Of a stretch of 64,000 nt of DNA, positions 26,552 through 35,709 are shown piece by piece. This DNA comes from Marinagarivorans cellulosilyticus (GTDB taxonomy: Bacteria > Pseudomonadota > Gammaproteobacteria > Pseudomonadales > Cellvibrionaceae): positions 992,001 to 1,056,000 of the forward strand of contig NZ_AP023086.1 in assembly GCF_021655555.1 (NCBI RefSeq). The letters run 5' to 3'. The notes beneath the pieces were generated by a model. It searched no databases and was not told the origin of the DNA. It saw only the letters and a list, made by a program, of their open reading frames with translations. Made by a program: the position numbers and the translations under genes. Every line of letters begins with the position of its first letter. Positions within the stretch are counted from its first letter, which is position 1.

Positions 26552-28402
26552 ATGACAACCATTCATTTAGACGACCGTATTGTCAGTGCCAAAATTCATC
26601 CCGCTATTGGCATTGCTCGCGTGGGGAATTCCACTAAAAACGATGGCTTTTATATTGGCCCGCAGGTAGTTAACCCAAAGCCAGAAGCGCCCGGTTTTTA
26701 TCGCGATAGCTGTGGTGCGCTAAAGCGTGAAGTGGCGGAGTTTCGTATTTACGGTTACGACGCGCAAGGTAAAGTTGTGCGCGAACTTACAATGGATGAT
26801 GCCAGCATTGAATGGCAGGTGGAGTTAGCAAACCATAAGGCCGCTTGGTATAACTTTGAGCTAGCACTGGATATTCCTGAAGCGGCCACCGCACCGGCCA
26901 CGACTCTGCGCAATGCCAATATAAAAGATCGAGCGTCTTTATCGATTACGCCGGGGTTGCGCAGTGTTAATCAACCTTCGGCCGAAGGCACGGCTTATCA
27001 CTTTAATGGTGGCGAATTCTGCGGCATTGAGGTGCCGTTAGGCGAGTTGCGTACCGATACCCAAGGCCGCTTGCGGGTATTTGGCGGCTTGGGCAAATCG
27101 GCATCCCTAGGGGGCTGCCCGCCTACTACTTTTGCGAATAACGATAATTGGTACGACGATACCAGCGATGGCCCCGTACGTGCTACTTTAAAAATTGGCG
27201 AGCGCGAAATAGACGTGGCACCTGCTTGGGTGGTGGTTGCGCCGCCTAATTACGGCCCCCAGCAAAAATCGGTGCGCACCATGTACGCGCTAATGACGGA
27301 CTTGGCCATTCGGGCGGGGCAGCTGCCAGTGCCCACGAAGCCCTCTTTTCAGCGCGATATATTCCCCATACTTAAAGCGATGAGCGACCTGCAATGGATG
27401 AATGCCGGTTTTTCGGCGGGCTTTGGTTTCGGGGCGCCCAATGATTTTTTGAACATTGAATACCTCGAAAAATTGGCCACACCCGGCGATACCTATGCAG
27501 AGTTGCGCCGTGTTACCGCCAATGCGTTTCGCAACCCGGCTGATGGCGATGTTTCTATGAAGCTTTGGCCCTGGGTTTACGGCGATGCCATGGATATTCC
27601 CATGCCGCCGACGCCGCGCGCAATGACGGCGCTAACCGAAACACAGCTCGCCCTTTTAGGCTATTGGGCTGATGGCCATTTTGTGGCTGATTTCGATCCC
27701 AATTTTAAATCGCCAAGCAAGCTGGCCGATGTCCATGTTTGTGAGCAGCCCGCTATGCTAGATCGCGCCGCGCTAGAGTTTTGTTTGGCCGATGCCTTCC
27801 ACCCCGGTTGCGAAATGACTTGGCCGGTGCGCCACGCTAGCATGTATAGCGAGCCATACCGGTGGCGCCATCGTGAAAAAACTAACCCCGAGCCACACTT
27901 TGGCAGTACACTAACTCCTCAGGATGCACTGTCGTATAACGGCCCATTATGGGCGCAATCGCCAGGTTCCATTACCCGCTGGATGGCCATCCCCTGGCAA
28001 ACTGATACCGCTAGCTGCCGCTCCGGTTACGACCGTGCATACGACCCATACTTACCCACCTTCTGGCCTGCGCGGGTGCCGAACCAAGTGCTTAGCGAGC
28101 AGGATTACAACACCGTGATGAACGAAAGCCTGCCGCGTGAAAAACGCCTTGCAGCGTTTAATAACCGCCAAGATTGGGACCGCACACTCGGCGCCGGTTA
28201 TATGAATCAAATTGCCAACATGATCGATGGCTTCCCTGATATGGGGATTGTAGAGGTGCGTAAAGGCATTGATGACGACCCCGATTTCCCTCGTGTTATG
28301 CAAGTGGAAGACCGTGGTGGCGAAGCCATGACGCACGCTGAGCGGCTAGAAACCGATAGCGAAATGCGTGATGTGGCCGGCTGTAGTATCAGCCAGAAGT
28401 AG
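26552..28402 (+). CDS. lodA: LodA/GoxA-type CTQ-dependent amino-acid oxidase
   Basis: A 616-residue member of the LodA family, which oxidises amino acids (lysine epsilon-oxidase, glycine oxidase) with release of ammonia and hydrogen peroxide; Marinomonas LodA is the antibacterial marinocine. The cofactor cysteine tryptophylquinone is made from a Cys and a Trp in the chain. The likely pair is Cys420 in HPGCEMTW and Trp482 in MAIPWQTDT, 62 residues apart (65 in Marinomonas LodA). The N-terminus (IHPAIGIARVGNS) is the family mark. No signal peptide is visible, as usual for secreted members. It is about 100 residues shorter than LodA itself, so its substrate may differ. lodB follows 6 bp downstream. 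Confidence 0.9.
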   Translation: MTTIHLDDRIVSAKIHPAIGIARVGNSTKNDGFYIGPQVVNPKPEAPGFYRDSCGALKREVAEFRIYGYDAQGKVVRELTMDDASIEWQVELANHKAAWYNFELALDIPEAATAPATTLRNANIKDRASLSITPGLRSVNQPSAEGTAYHFNGGEFCGIEVPLGELRTDTQGRLRVFGGLGKSASLGGCPPTTFANNDNWYDDTSDGPVRATLKIGEREIDVAPAWVVVAPPNYGPQQKSVRTMYALMTDLAIRAGQLPVPTKPSFQRDIFPILKAMSDLQWMNAGFSAGFGFGAPNDFLNIEYLEKLATPGDTYAELRRVTANAFRNPADGDVSMKLWPWVYGDAMDIPMPPTPRAMTALTETQLALLGYWADGHFVADFDPNFKSPSKLADVHVCEQPAMLDRAALEFCLADAFHPGCEMTWPVRHASMYSEPYRWRHREKTNPEPHFGSTLTPQDALSYNGPLWAQSPGSITRWMAIPWQTDTASCRSGYDRAYDPYLPTFWPARVPNQVLSEQDYNTVMNESLPREKRLAAFNNRQDWDRTLGAGYMNQIANMIDGFPDMGIVEVRKGIDDDPDFPRVMQVEDRGGEAMTHAERLETDSEMRDVAGCSISQK

Positions 28403-28408
28403 CTGAAG

Positions 28409-29590
28409 ATGGCAAAATCTTTAAAGTGGGATGTCATCATCGTGGGTGCGGGGCCGGCGGGGCTCGCGCTTGCGCGCAATCTATTGCTTCAACAGCCTAT
28501 GTGGCGGGTATTAATTATTGAGCAGCAATTGGCACCGCCCAACGCACCGCGCATTGGCGAATCACTGCCAGGGGCTGCCCGCATATTGCTGGAAAAGCTC
28601 GATTTATGGCAGGCGTTTAATAGGGGTAATCATCAGCTACGTGGCGCCGCCGTAGCCACTTGGGATAGCGCAATGCCCATCTGGCAAGATGGCCTGCGCG
28701 ACCCGCAGGGCCCTGGCTGGCATATAGACCGGCGGGCCTTCGAGCGCATGCTGTTGGACGGCGTGCGCGAGCTTGGTGCTGACTTTGCTTGGGGGCAGCC
28801 GTTGCACAGCGCCGTATCGAGCGAGTCGCTATGGCAGGTAAAATGTTTTGATCAAAACAACGAGCGGCACAGTTACTGTGCACCAATATTGGTGGATGCC
28901 ACTGGTCGCGGTGCTCATGTGGCGCGCAAGCTGGGTATGACAAAAAGCAAAGACGACACACTGCTTTGCGCGCACGCTTTTTTACCTAGCCCAGCAACTG
29001 ATGATGACGCCATTATGCGTATAGCTGCAGACGAGCAAGGCTGGTGGTACACCGTAAAAACACCGCTTAATTTACGCGTGCTGGCTTACCATCTCGATGC
29101 AAAAAGCCCTATGCGCAAGGCTTTGCAAACCGGCGGCCAGCTGTATGCCATGGCAATGGCACAGCCGTTGTTGGCCACTGTTTTTAAAAAATATTACGCG
29201 TACCCCAATAGCCAAGAAGCAAAAGCAACGTTGTTTTATCGCCCTGCCGGTACATCGTTAATGGACATTAACGCACTAAAAGCTTCCGTGCCCGGCTTTT
29301 TGGCCGTAGGCGATGCGCTAATGACATTCGACCCGATATCCTCGCAAGGGTTATTCCATGCTTTAGCCACGGCGGAATCGGCAGTAAGCGTGCTGGCGGC
29401 CCCCGATGTTCAAGCTTGCCAAAACGCGCGTAACCAATATTGCGCAGAAATGCAGGCGGTAAGCCAGCGTTACCTATCGCATTTGCAGGCGACCTACCAA
29501 GGCCCTAAGCGTTTTGCCCACAACACCTTTTGGCGTAATCGGCAGGCAAGTTTGCCGTGTGAACGGGCGGCTGTTCTAGCTTCTTATTAA
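28409..29590 (+). CDS. lodB: LodB-type FAD-dependent tryptophan-modifying protein
   Basis: Flavoprotein partner of LodA (393 residues), required to build the tryptophylquinone cofactor, probably by hydroxylating the Trp. Marks: FAD-binding GAGPAGLALARNL near residues 12-24, the IGESLPG segment near 51-57 typical of tryptophan halogenase-like flavin monooxygenases, and the second FAD motif FLAVGDALMTFDPISSQG near 298-315. The start lies 6 bp after the lodA stop, so the two are cotranscribed and likely act as one unit. Confidence 0.9.
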   Translation: MAKSLKWDVIIVGAGPAGLALARNLLLQQPMWRVLIIEQQLAPPNAPRIGESLPGAARILLEKLDLWQAFNRGNHQLRGAAVATWDSAMPIWQDGLRDPQGPGWHIDRRAFERMLLDGVRELGADFAWGQPLHSAVSSESLWQVKCFDQNNERHSYCAPILVDATGRGAHVARKLGMTKSKDDTLLCAHAFLPSPATDDDAIMRIAADEQGWWYTVKTPLNLRVLAYHLDAKSPMRKALQTGGQLYAMAMAQPLLATVFKKYYAYPNSQEAKATLFYRPAGTSLMDINALKASVPGFLAVGDALMTFDPISSQGLFHALATAESAVSVLAAPDVQACQNARNQYCAEMQAVSQRYLSHLQATYQGPKRFAHNTFWRNRQASLPCERAAVLASY

Positions 29591-29655
29591 TGCTGCTATC
29601 TTTAAGTGGTTCGTTATAAACTGGCTGGCTTATCGACAAGCTTAAGGGAGTTATT

Positions 29656-30102
29656 ATGTTAAAACTATTATGTTGCGCTGCGTTGTTGTGTGCAGCCACT
29701 TGTGCTTGCGCCGATATTTATCAATGGACCGATGCCAACGGCAAAGTACACTACACCGATCGCCCCGACGATACGGCAGTAGCCAAGGCCGGCGGCACGG
29801 TTAAAAAAGTCGAAACCAGAATAAATACCTTTGAATCTGCCGAGGCTGGCGTTGGTGGTGCTGATAAGCCTGTAACTAAACAAGTAGAAATGTACGCGAC
29901 GACTTGGTGTGGCTACTGTAAAAAAGCACGCCGTTATATGGCCAAGCATGGCATCGCTTATGTGGAATACGACATAGAAGCCGACCCCGCCGCCAATGCG
30001 CGCCACAAAGCGCTAGGGGGAAGGGGCGTGCCGTTGATTTTAGTGGATGGGCGAAAAATGAATGGTTTTAGTGAAAAGGGGTTTGAGCGAATTTATAACT
30101 AA
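29656..30102 (+). CDS. Exported DUF4124-glutaredoxin fusion protein
   Basis: A 148-residue periplasmic protein: signal peptide 1-19, a DUF4124 segment at about 20-40 (IYQWTDANGKVHYTD), and a glutaredoxin domain at about 75-148 with active site CGYC (Cys85, Cys88), GRGVPLILVDG cis-Pro loop and NGFSEKGFE. The likely role is thiol-disulfide exchange in the envelope. AAGGGAG precedes the ATG. It stands alone 65 bp after lodB and may be read from the lodAB transcript, since no terminator is visible between them. Confidence 0.85.
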   Translation: MLKLLCCAALLCAATCACADIYQWTDANGKVHYTDRPDDTAVAKAGGTVKKVETRINTFESAEAGVGGADKPVTKQVEMYATTWCGYCKKARRYMAKHGIAYVEYDIEADPAANARHKALGGRGVPLILVDGRKMNGFSEKGFERIYN

Positions 30103-30213
30103 TGTTTTGAGGTTGGCTGTGATAAAAGTGCCCGGAGGATACAAAGATAAAAATTATGGCGGAGGGAAATATTTGGTTGAACATTAAGGCAGTGGAGCGT
30201 TATTTCAGCACCC

Positions 30214-30385
30214 GTTCATGCGACAGAGTTTAAGGCCTCTACAGGCTTGGGATATCAGTACGGAGGTATTGTTGGGCAGGAGTTGTCTGTCGGGGGTGAT
30301 TAGTTTGGACGCAGGGTATGGTGAGGATTTTGATGAAGAGCAGAATCGATCGTTTGTGGGTTTAAGTGCAGGGTTTAGATACTAG
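30214..30385 (+). pseudogene. Remnant of an outer-membrane beta-barrel gene
   Basis: Two adjoining frames read as barrel strands. 30214-30303 encodes TEFKASTGLGYQYGGIVGQ and stops; one base later, 30302-30385 encodes SLDAGYGEDFDEEQNR then FVGLSAGFRY and a stop. Alternating aromatic/glycine strands and a C-terminal aromatic residue are typical of outer-membrane barrels. The N-terminal signal and middle are missing, so this is a deleted and frameshifted relic. Confidence 0.5.
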
Positions 30386-30504
30386 CGCTAATGGTTACGC
30401 TGGGTGTAATTAATTGAAACTTATGGTGCTAACCCTATTTATGAGGGGGCATTCTAAATTCCTTCCATTGTGCTGCTGGTGAACGTTAGAGTTTAAATAC
30501 TGCG

Positions 30505-31050
30505 ATGAAGTTAATAATTATACATGGGGCACCCGCTAGCGGGAAATTAACCTTGGCTAAGGCGTTGGCCGCCCGGCTTGGGTTTTCGGTTATGCATAAC
30601 CACCTGACCGTTGATTTAGCTATGGTTGCTTATTCTGGGTTTGGCGGCGGAGATTTTTTTGAATTTGTCGATGAGCTCAGAGTGAAGTGCATCACCAAGG
30701 CTTGTGAAAATAATGTTGAAGGTTTGGTTGTAACCCTTTGCTACGATATTGAGCATGATAATGCGGTAATTAAAAATTGGGTTGAACTGGTTGAATGTTA
30801 TGGCGGCAGTGTTCTTCCGGTTTATCTTGATGTTTCTTTAACAGCATTGGAGAATCGAGTCGGTAATAAATCGCGTATGGGGACGCATAAAATACAGTCC
30901 AAAGAACTGCTAAATGAGTGTCTTGGCAGCAATAAATTTGGTCCGATTCCGTGCCCAGCAACGATTAGTATCGATACGTCGTTAATGACTGTAAGTGAAA
31001 GTGTTGAGGCAATACACGCAAGCGTTTCTGCATTTTTTGGCCAGACATAG
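30505..31050 (+). CDS. P-loop kinase-like ATPase, unknown substrate
   Basis: A 181-residue cytoplasmic protein with Walker A GAPASGKLT at residues 8-16, directly after a hydrophobic strand. The protein has the size and pattern of small AAA/shikimate-kinase-like or nucleoside-kinase-like P-loop proteins; the VLPVYLDVSLTALENRV stretch resembles the NMP-kinase lid region. The MHNHLTVDLA segment is typical of a family annotated only as AAA ATPase. Substrate unknown. It is flanked by the barrel relic and the methyltransferase, with no evident operon. Confidence 0.65.
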   Translation: MKLIIIHGAPASGKLTLAKALAARLGFSVMHNHLTVDLAMVAYSGFGGGDFFEFVDELRVKCITKACENNVEGLVVTLCYDIEHDNAVIKNWVELVECYGGSVLPVYLDVSLTALENRVGNKSRMGTHKIQSKELLNECLGSNKFGPIPCPATISIDTSLMTVSESVEAIHASVSAFFGQT

Positions 31051-31270
31051 CATCATTGTTATTCATATTAGATGTTTACCATGGCGGTGCCTACCGAGCC
31101 TTGGCTCACGGTCAAGTGTCAGCTATTTATAATCGATAGTGCCATTACTGCCGCATAGCCTCTACCTTGAGGGGAAACTATTCGAGTTAATCATTGTCGT
31201 ACCGGCGCATGTAAATGATCATTCCCGACGCCCTCCACTCAATCACACAACCTATTACTACAGGAAAGCT

Positions 31271-32101
31271 ATGAAAAATACTGCCGCTATACTCGCCTTA
31301 TCGCTCTGCAGCATGGGCGCATTTGCTGATGAACAAGCCTTACAAAAAGTGATTGATAGTGATCACCGTACACCTGCTTATGTCGAACGTGATCAGTATC
31401 GTAACCCGCTTAAAACCCTTTCGCTTTTCGATATACAGCCACAGCACACCGTGATGGAAGTTTGGCCGAGTGGAGGCTGGTATACAGAAATTCTGGCGCC
31501 CTACCTTAAAAAGGAGGGCAAGTTAATTGCAGCTCATTACGACACCAGTGATACCCAAGCCAATTACCGTCCAGGCTCGCGACAGCGCTTTGATAAAAAA
31601 ATGGCTGCCAGCGGTAAGCACTACGGCAAGGTAGACACTCAATCATTAATGATTGATGAAAAAAGTAAGAAGGTAGTGAAGTCGCCGGCCGCTAAAAACT
31701 CGGTTGATCGCATCGTTACCTTCCGCAGTACACACGGTTGGTTTGCGCGCGGCATTACCGATGTGATGATGGCCGAGTTCTTTTCGTTGCTCAAACCCGG
31801 CGGTAAGCTTGGGCTAGTGCAGCATCAGGCGGCTAACAATCAAGATTGGTCTTCAACCAACATCGGTTATGTTGGTCGCCAAGCTGTTATCGATGCCGCC
31901 CTTAAAGCGGGTTTTACGTTAGAGGCTGAAGGCTATTTTAATAATAACCCCAAAGATACGCGGCATTACGACAATGGCGTTTGGCAGCTTCCACCAACTT
32001 TACGTGGTTCTGACAGTGATGCAGAAAAAGCTGTGTATAACGATATCGGCGAAAGTCACCGCATGACCTTGGTATTTATTAAACCTAGAAACCGTAGTTG
32101 A
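31271..32101 (+). CDS. Exported class I methyltransferase-like protein
   Basis: A 276-residue protein with a signal peptide (about residues 1-19, ending GAFA). The mature part resembles the COG4798 group of periplasmic SAM-methyltransferase-fold proteins: VMEVWPSGGWYTEILAPYL as the modified glycine motif, then GKLIAAHYD and LLKPGGKLGLV. Start 31271 has AGGAAAG upstream; the longer frame from 31139 has no signal peptide. A periplasmic methyltransferase is puzzling because SAM is cytoplasmic, so catalysis is uncertain. The last codons form one arm of a long inverted repeat. Confidence 0.75.
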   Translation: MKNTAAILALSLCSMGAFADEQALQKVIDSDHRTPAYVERDQYRNPLKTLSLFDIQPQHTVMEVWPSGGWYTEILAPYLKKEGKLIAAHYDTSDTQANYRPGSRQRFDKKMAASGKHYGKVDTQSLMIDEKSKKVVKSPAAKNSVDRIVTFRSTHGWFARGITDVMMAEFFSLLKPGGKLGLVQHQAANNQDWSSTNIGYVGRQAVIDAALKAGFTLEAEGYFNNNPKDTRHYDNGVWQLPPTLRGSDSDAEKAVYNDIGESHRMTLVFIKPRNRS

Positions 32102-32210
32102 TCGTCAAAAAAATACGTAGCCACCTTATTGCTGGTGAATCATTTTTATCGCGCGCGAGTTACGCCAAGGGATGTGTAGACTTTGATGGTTCAACTGCGG
32201 TTTCTAGGTT
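32082..32210. repeat. Long inverted repeat at the methyltransferase 3' end
   Basis: AACCTAGAAACCGTAGTTGA (32082-32101, including the stop codon) is matched by its reverse complement at 32191-32210 with one mismatch. A weaker extension brings the arms to about 28 bp, separated by about 80 bp. It could form a large stem at the transcript end. Confidence 0.75.
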
Positions 32211-32334
32211 AAACCCAACTAGCGAATCGAAATGGGTTATTGCTGGTTGTCGTAATCCTAGGGGTAACTGATATTGGGCGTGCGAAATGATTTGCGCAAT
32301 AGGGTGAATTATTAATTGATGTGAGGCATTGAAT

Positions 32335-32748
32335 ATGACCCTAAATGTGGGCGAAGTTGATGGTGTTGCTGTATTGCCTGTACACAAAGCAACTTGCCAT
32401 TGTGGTGCGATTGAAATGAAGCTCGATTTACCAGAAGGGTTAATTGACGTGCGCCGGTGCGATTGCTCTATGTGTCGAAGAAGAGGGGCAATAGTTGCCT
32501 CTGTTCCTTTAACGGGTATTCATATTGTTAAGGGGGCGCAGCATTTAACGCTTTATCAGTTTAATACTAATACGGCTAAGCATTACTTCTGTAACAAATG
32601 CGGTATTTATACCCATCATCAACGCAGGTCAAACCCCACTCAGTACGGTTTTAATATTGCCTGCTTAGAAGGGATAAATCCCTTAAAAATACAGTGCATA
32701 CCGACTTATGATGGCATTAACCATCCCGCCGATCGCAGCGAAGCTTAG
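32335..32748 (+). CDS. GFA family zinc protein
   Basis: A 137-residue protein of the GFA (glutathione-dependent formaldehyde-activating/CENP-V) fold. Zinc ligands visible: CHCG near the N-terminus, CDCSMC in the middle and CNKCG in the second half. The family name implies S-(hydroxymethyl)glutathione formation, but most members have no proven activity. ATG 32335 follows GAGG; a TTG two codons earlier is less likely. No operon partner. Confidence 0.82.
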   Translation: MTLNVGEVDGVAVLPVHKATCHCGAIEMKLDLPEGLIDVRRCDCSMCRRRGAIVASVPLTGIHIVKGAQHLTLYQFNTNTAKHYFCNKCGIYTHHQRRSNPTQYGFNIACLEGINPLKIQCIPTYDGINHPADRSEA

Positions 32749-33027
32749 TGTCTTGCTTTTATATCTTTGGTTTATGGTTGCTAATAAATAGTATGCAACC
32801 AATTTAGTAGCCTCTTCGTTGCCGATCAGTGAGCGCCTCGATTTGGTGCGCGCGGCAGCCACAAAATCTCCCGCATGCTTTAGCTTGTAAACACACAACT
32901 GATCAAAGACCACACAGCTTGGGCGTCTTCTGGTAGAATCGCGCCCCTTTTTCAGGGCTGTGTTGTGGCTTTAGGCGCCGTTTGGGTGGCTGCAGCGCGG
33001 TAGTGACTTTTTATTGGGGTACTGACT

Positions 33028-33867
33028 ATGAGCTCGGTTGAGCCAGATCGCATTCGTCCAGAGTTTGACCGCATCCGCATGGTGCTGGTTAATACATCGC
33101 ATCCGGGTAATATCGGCGCGGCGGCTCGAGCCATTAAAAACATGGGGTTGTCGCGCTTAGTGCTGGTTGCACCTAAGGATTTTCCTGCAGACCAAGCGCA
33201 ATGGCGTGCAGCGGGCGCGTTAGATGTGCTTGAAAAAGCCGTTGTGGTTGAAACCCTTGATGAAGCCATAGCCGATTGCCGCTTAGTAGTGGGCACTAGT
33301 GCGCGCGGGCGTCGCATCCCGTGGCCTTTGGTTAGCCCGCGTGAGTGTGGCGATAAAGTTTATAGTGAAGCCAAAAATAGCGAGCACGAAGTGGCGATTC
33401 TTTTTGGCCGCGAAGACCGTGGACTAACCAACGAAGAACTTCACAAATGCCAATACCATGTACATATTCCGGCTAACCCAGGCTACAGCTCGTTGAATAT
33501 AGCGGCGGCGCTACAAGTTATTGTGTACGAAATTCGCATGAGTGCCCTCGCGGCGGAAGCTGGCCAGCCTATCTCTTTCGATGAGTGGGATATGCCGCCG
33601 GCGGCGCAACAGGATATAGAGCACTACTTTGAGCACCTGCAAAAAACGCTCGAAACCTTAGGCTTTTTGGAAGTGGGCAACCCGCGCCAAACGCTAACGC
33701 GCCTACGCCGCTTGTACGGTCGCGTTCGCCCAGACCAAATGGAGCTAAACATTTTACGTGGCGTGCTTACAGCAACGCAAAACTACGTTTACCACAGCAA
33801 TAACAAAATTGCCGATTTAGAGCGTGAGATAGAAGCGTTAAAAGCTGCAAGTAAGCCAGCGGGCTAG
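33028..33867 (+). CDS. trmJ: tRNA (cytidine/uridine-2'-O)-methyltransferase TrmJ
   Basis: SPOUT-class RNA methyltransferase modifying tRNA position 32 (2'-O-methylation). It has 279 residues with marks NTSHPGNIGAAARAIKNMGL (about residues 23-42), the knot region FGREDRGLTNEEL and IPANPGYSSLNIAAALQ. The C-terminal helical extension is as in E. coli TrmJ. It lies just upstream of iscR, a common arrangement in gammaproteobacteria. Confidence 0.95.
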   Translation: MSSVEPDRIRPEFDRIRMVLVNTSHPGNIGAAARAIKNMGLSRLVLVAPKDFPADQAQWRAAGALDVLEKAVVVETLDEAIADCRLVVGTSARGRRIPWPLVSPRECGDKVYSEAKNSEHEVAILFGREDRGLTNEELHKCQYHVHIPANPGYSSLNIAAALQVIVYEIRMSALAAEAGQPISFDEWDMPPAAQQDIEHYFEHLQKTLETLGFLEVGNPRQTLTRLRRLYGRVRPDQMELNILRGVLTATQNYVYHSNNKIADLEREIEALKAASKPAG

Positions 33868-33875
33868 CTGTTACA

Positions 33876-33900
33876 ATACTTGACTGAATTACTAGGTTAT
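33876..33900 (+). promoter_or_regulatory. IscR type-1 operator/promoter in front of iscR
   Basis: The 25-bp stretch begins ATACTTGACTG and ends CTAGGTTAT. It fits the IscR type-1 pattern (ATA, TTGACT, AT-rich centre, TAG/CGGTTAT) and overlaps a -35-like TTGACT. It lies 36 bp before the iscR ATG, so [2Fe-2S]-IscR probably represses its own operon. This is pattern recognition; binding is not shown. Confidence 0.65.
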
Positions 33901-33935
33901 TCGATAATTCGCCCCTGAAAACAGAGGCGATAACT

Positions 33936-34415
33936 ATGCGTTTAACGACAAAAGGCCGATATGCCGTAACAGCCATGCTAGATTTGGCCTTGTTTAGCAC
34001 CAATGGCCCGGTGAGTTTGGCGGATATTTCTGGGCGACAAGATATTTCTTTGTCTTACTTGGAGCAGCTATTTTCCAAGTTGCGCCAGAACGATTTAGTC
34101 AAAAGTGTGCGCGGCCCAGGTGGCGGTTACCGCTTAAAGCACCCATTAGAGAATATTTTTGTAGCGCAAATTATAGATGCGGTGAATGAATCCGTTGATG
34201 CCACCAATTGCGCGGGTAAAGGTAATTGTAAACAAGGCGAAGTCTGCTTAACCCACTATTTGTGGGATGACCTTAGCCAGCAAATTCATCAGTTTCTTAG
34301 CCGTATTAGCCTAGCGGATTTAGTCGCAAAACGGCAAAAGGCGGAACAGTGCGGCGAGTCTAAAACTGAAGACTCGGCATCTGAATTAGAGCAAATGATC
34401 AGCATTCCTTCGTAG
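33936..34415 (+). CDS. iscR: Fe-S cluster regulator IscR
   Basis: Rrf2-family winged-helix regulator (159 residues) that senses cellular Fe-S status. The [2Fe-2S] ligands Cys92, Cys98, Cys104 and His107 stand at exactly the E. coli positions, and the MRLTTKGRYAVTAMLDLAL start and SLSYLEQLFSKLR recognition helix are conserved. GAGG precedes the ATG. It heads the iscS-suf operon and has a type-1 site in its promoter, which implies feedback repression when Fe-S supply is sufficient. Confidence 0.95.
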   Translation: MRLTTKGRYAVTAMLDLALFSTNGPVSLADISGRQDISLSYLEQLFSKLRQNDLVKSVRGPGGGYRLKHPLENIFVAQIIDAVNESVDATNCAGKGNCKQGEVCLTHYLWDDLSQQIHQFLSRISLADLVAKRQKAEQCGESKTEDSASELEQMISIPS

Positions 34416-34521
34416 TAGCTGGGCTTACAAAAGGCCGCTATACAGACTGATACAACGCTTCTCAGGTGCGAGGCTGTAAAACCGCACAATACGAAGTCGA
34501 TTAACAGCGTTGTGAAACACA

Positions 34522-35691
34522 GTGAAACCAAAAACACCGATATACCTCGATTATGCTGCCACGACTCCTGTTGATGCGGATGTGGCCAAGGCAATGGCAA
34601 GTTGTTTAACCAAAGAGGGCAACTTTGCCAACCCAGCATCGCGCGCGCACTTTTTTGGTTGGCAAGCCGAAGCGGCAGTGGAAAAGGCGCGAGGGCAGTT
34701 AGCTAGCCTGCTGAATGCCGACCCGCGCAGCTTGGTGTGGACTAGTGGTGCCACAGAGTCGAACAATTTAGCGCTAAAAGGTTTAGCGTTTGCACAGCAG
34801 GGTATTGAAGGCCGAGGCAAGCACATTATTACTTCGGCCATCGAGCACAAAGCGGTATTAGACCCGTGTGCCTATTTAGAAAAAAACGGCTTTGAGGTGA
34901 CGTATTTAGCGCCGCAAAAAAGCGGCGTTGTCACCCTAGCTCAAGTAAAAGAAGCCATGCGTGAAGACACCATCGTGGTGGCTTTGATGCACGTAAATAA
35001 CGAGCTAGGGGCGATAAATCCCATTGCCGATATTGCGGCTTACTGCCGTTCGCGCAACGTGTTTTTGCATGTGGATGCGGCGCAAAGCGTTGGTAAATTG
35101 CCGGTGGATGTAAAAGCGTTGGGTGCTCACACACTATCGCTATCGGCGCATAAGTTTTATGGCCCCAAAGGCATGGGCGCGCTTTATGTGCAGCGCGACC
35201 CGCAAGTAGATTTAAGTGCGCAAATTCACGGCGGTGGTCATCAGCGTGGGATGCGCTCTGGCACTTTGGCAACTCATCAAATAGTGGGTTTAGGCTTGGC
35301 AGCTGAAATAGCGCAAAAGCAATTGTTCCAAGACATGGCGCATGCCAAGCAATTGCGCACAGCACTTTTAGCGGGGTTGGAAGCATTAACCGAAGTGACC
35401 CGCAATGGCGACGACGCCAGCGCGATCGATGCCATTGTGAACCTTAGCTTTGCCGGCGTGGATGGCGAAACATTATTAACCGCTTTGCGCGATTTAGCTG
35501 TTTCGACAGGTTCGGCGTGCACATCGGCTAGCGTTGAGCCTTCGTATGTATTAAGTGCGTTGGGGGTGTCGCCAACATTGGCACATGCATCATTGCGCTT
35601 TAGTTTTGGCCGCTATACCACGGTGGCAGACGTTGAATATGCAGCGCAAAAAATTGTGGCGACAGTAACTACACTGCGCGCCAGACGATAA
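34522..35691 (+). CDS. iscS: Cysteine desulfurase IscS-type
   Basis: PLP enzyme giving sulfane sulfur from cysteine (389 residues, group I). PLP lysine Lys211 (SAHKFYGPKG) and catalytic Cys333 in the long mobile loop TGSACTSASVEPSYVL, as in IscS/NifS. It starts at GTG 34522, which gives the family N-terminus PIYLDYAATTPVD. It is encoded between iscR and sufB, while a second, SufS-type desulfurase follows later in the same operon. Having both in one operon suggests that IscS also serves tRNA thiolation and general sulfur transfer; there is no iscU or hscAB here. Confidence 0.93.
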   Translation: MKPKTPIYLDYAATTPVDADVAKAMASCLTKEGNFANPASRAHFFGWQAEAAVEKARGQLASLLNADPRSLVWTSGATESNNLALKGLAFAQQGIEGRGKHIITSAIEHKAVLDPCAYLEKNGFEVTYLAPQKSGVVTLAQVKEAMREDTIVVALMHVNNELGAINPIADIAAYCRSRNVFLHVDAAQSVGKLPVDVKALGAHTLSLSAHKFYGPKGMGALYVQRDPQVDLSAQIHGGGHQRGMRSGTLATHQIVGLGLAAEIAQKQLFQDMAHAKQLRTALLAGLEALTEVTRNGDDASAIDAIVNLSFAGVDGETLLTALRDLAVSTGSACTSASVEPSYVLSALGVSPTLAHASLRFSFGRYTTVADVEYAAQKIVATVTTLRARR

Positions 35692-35709
35692 ATATTAGGT
35701 ACCTTTATT

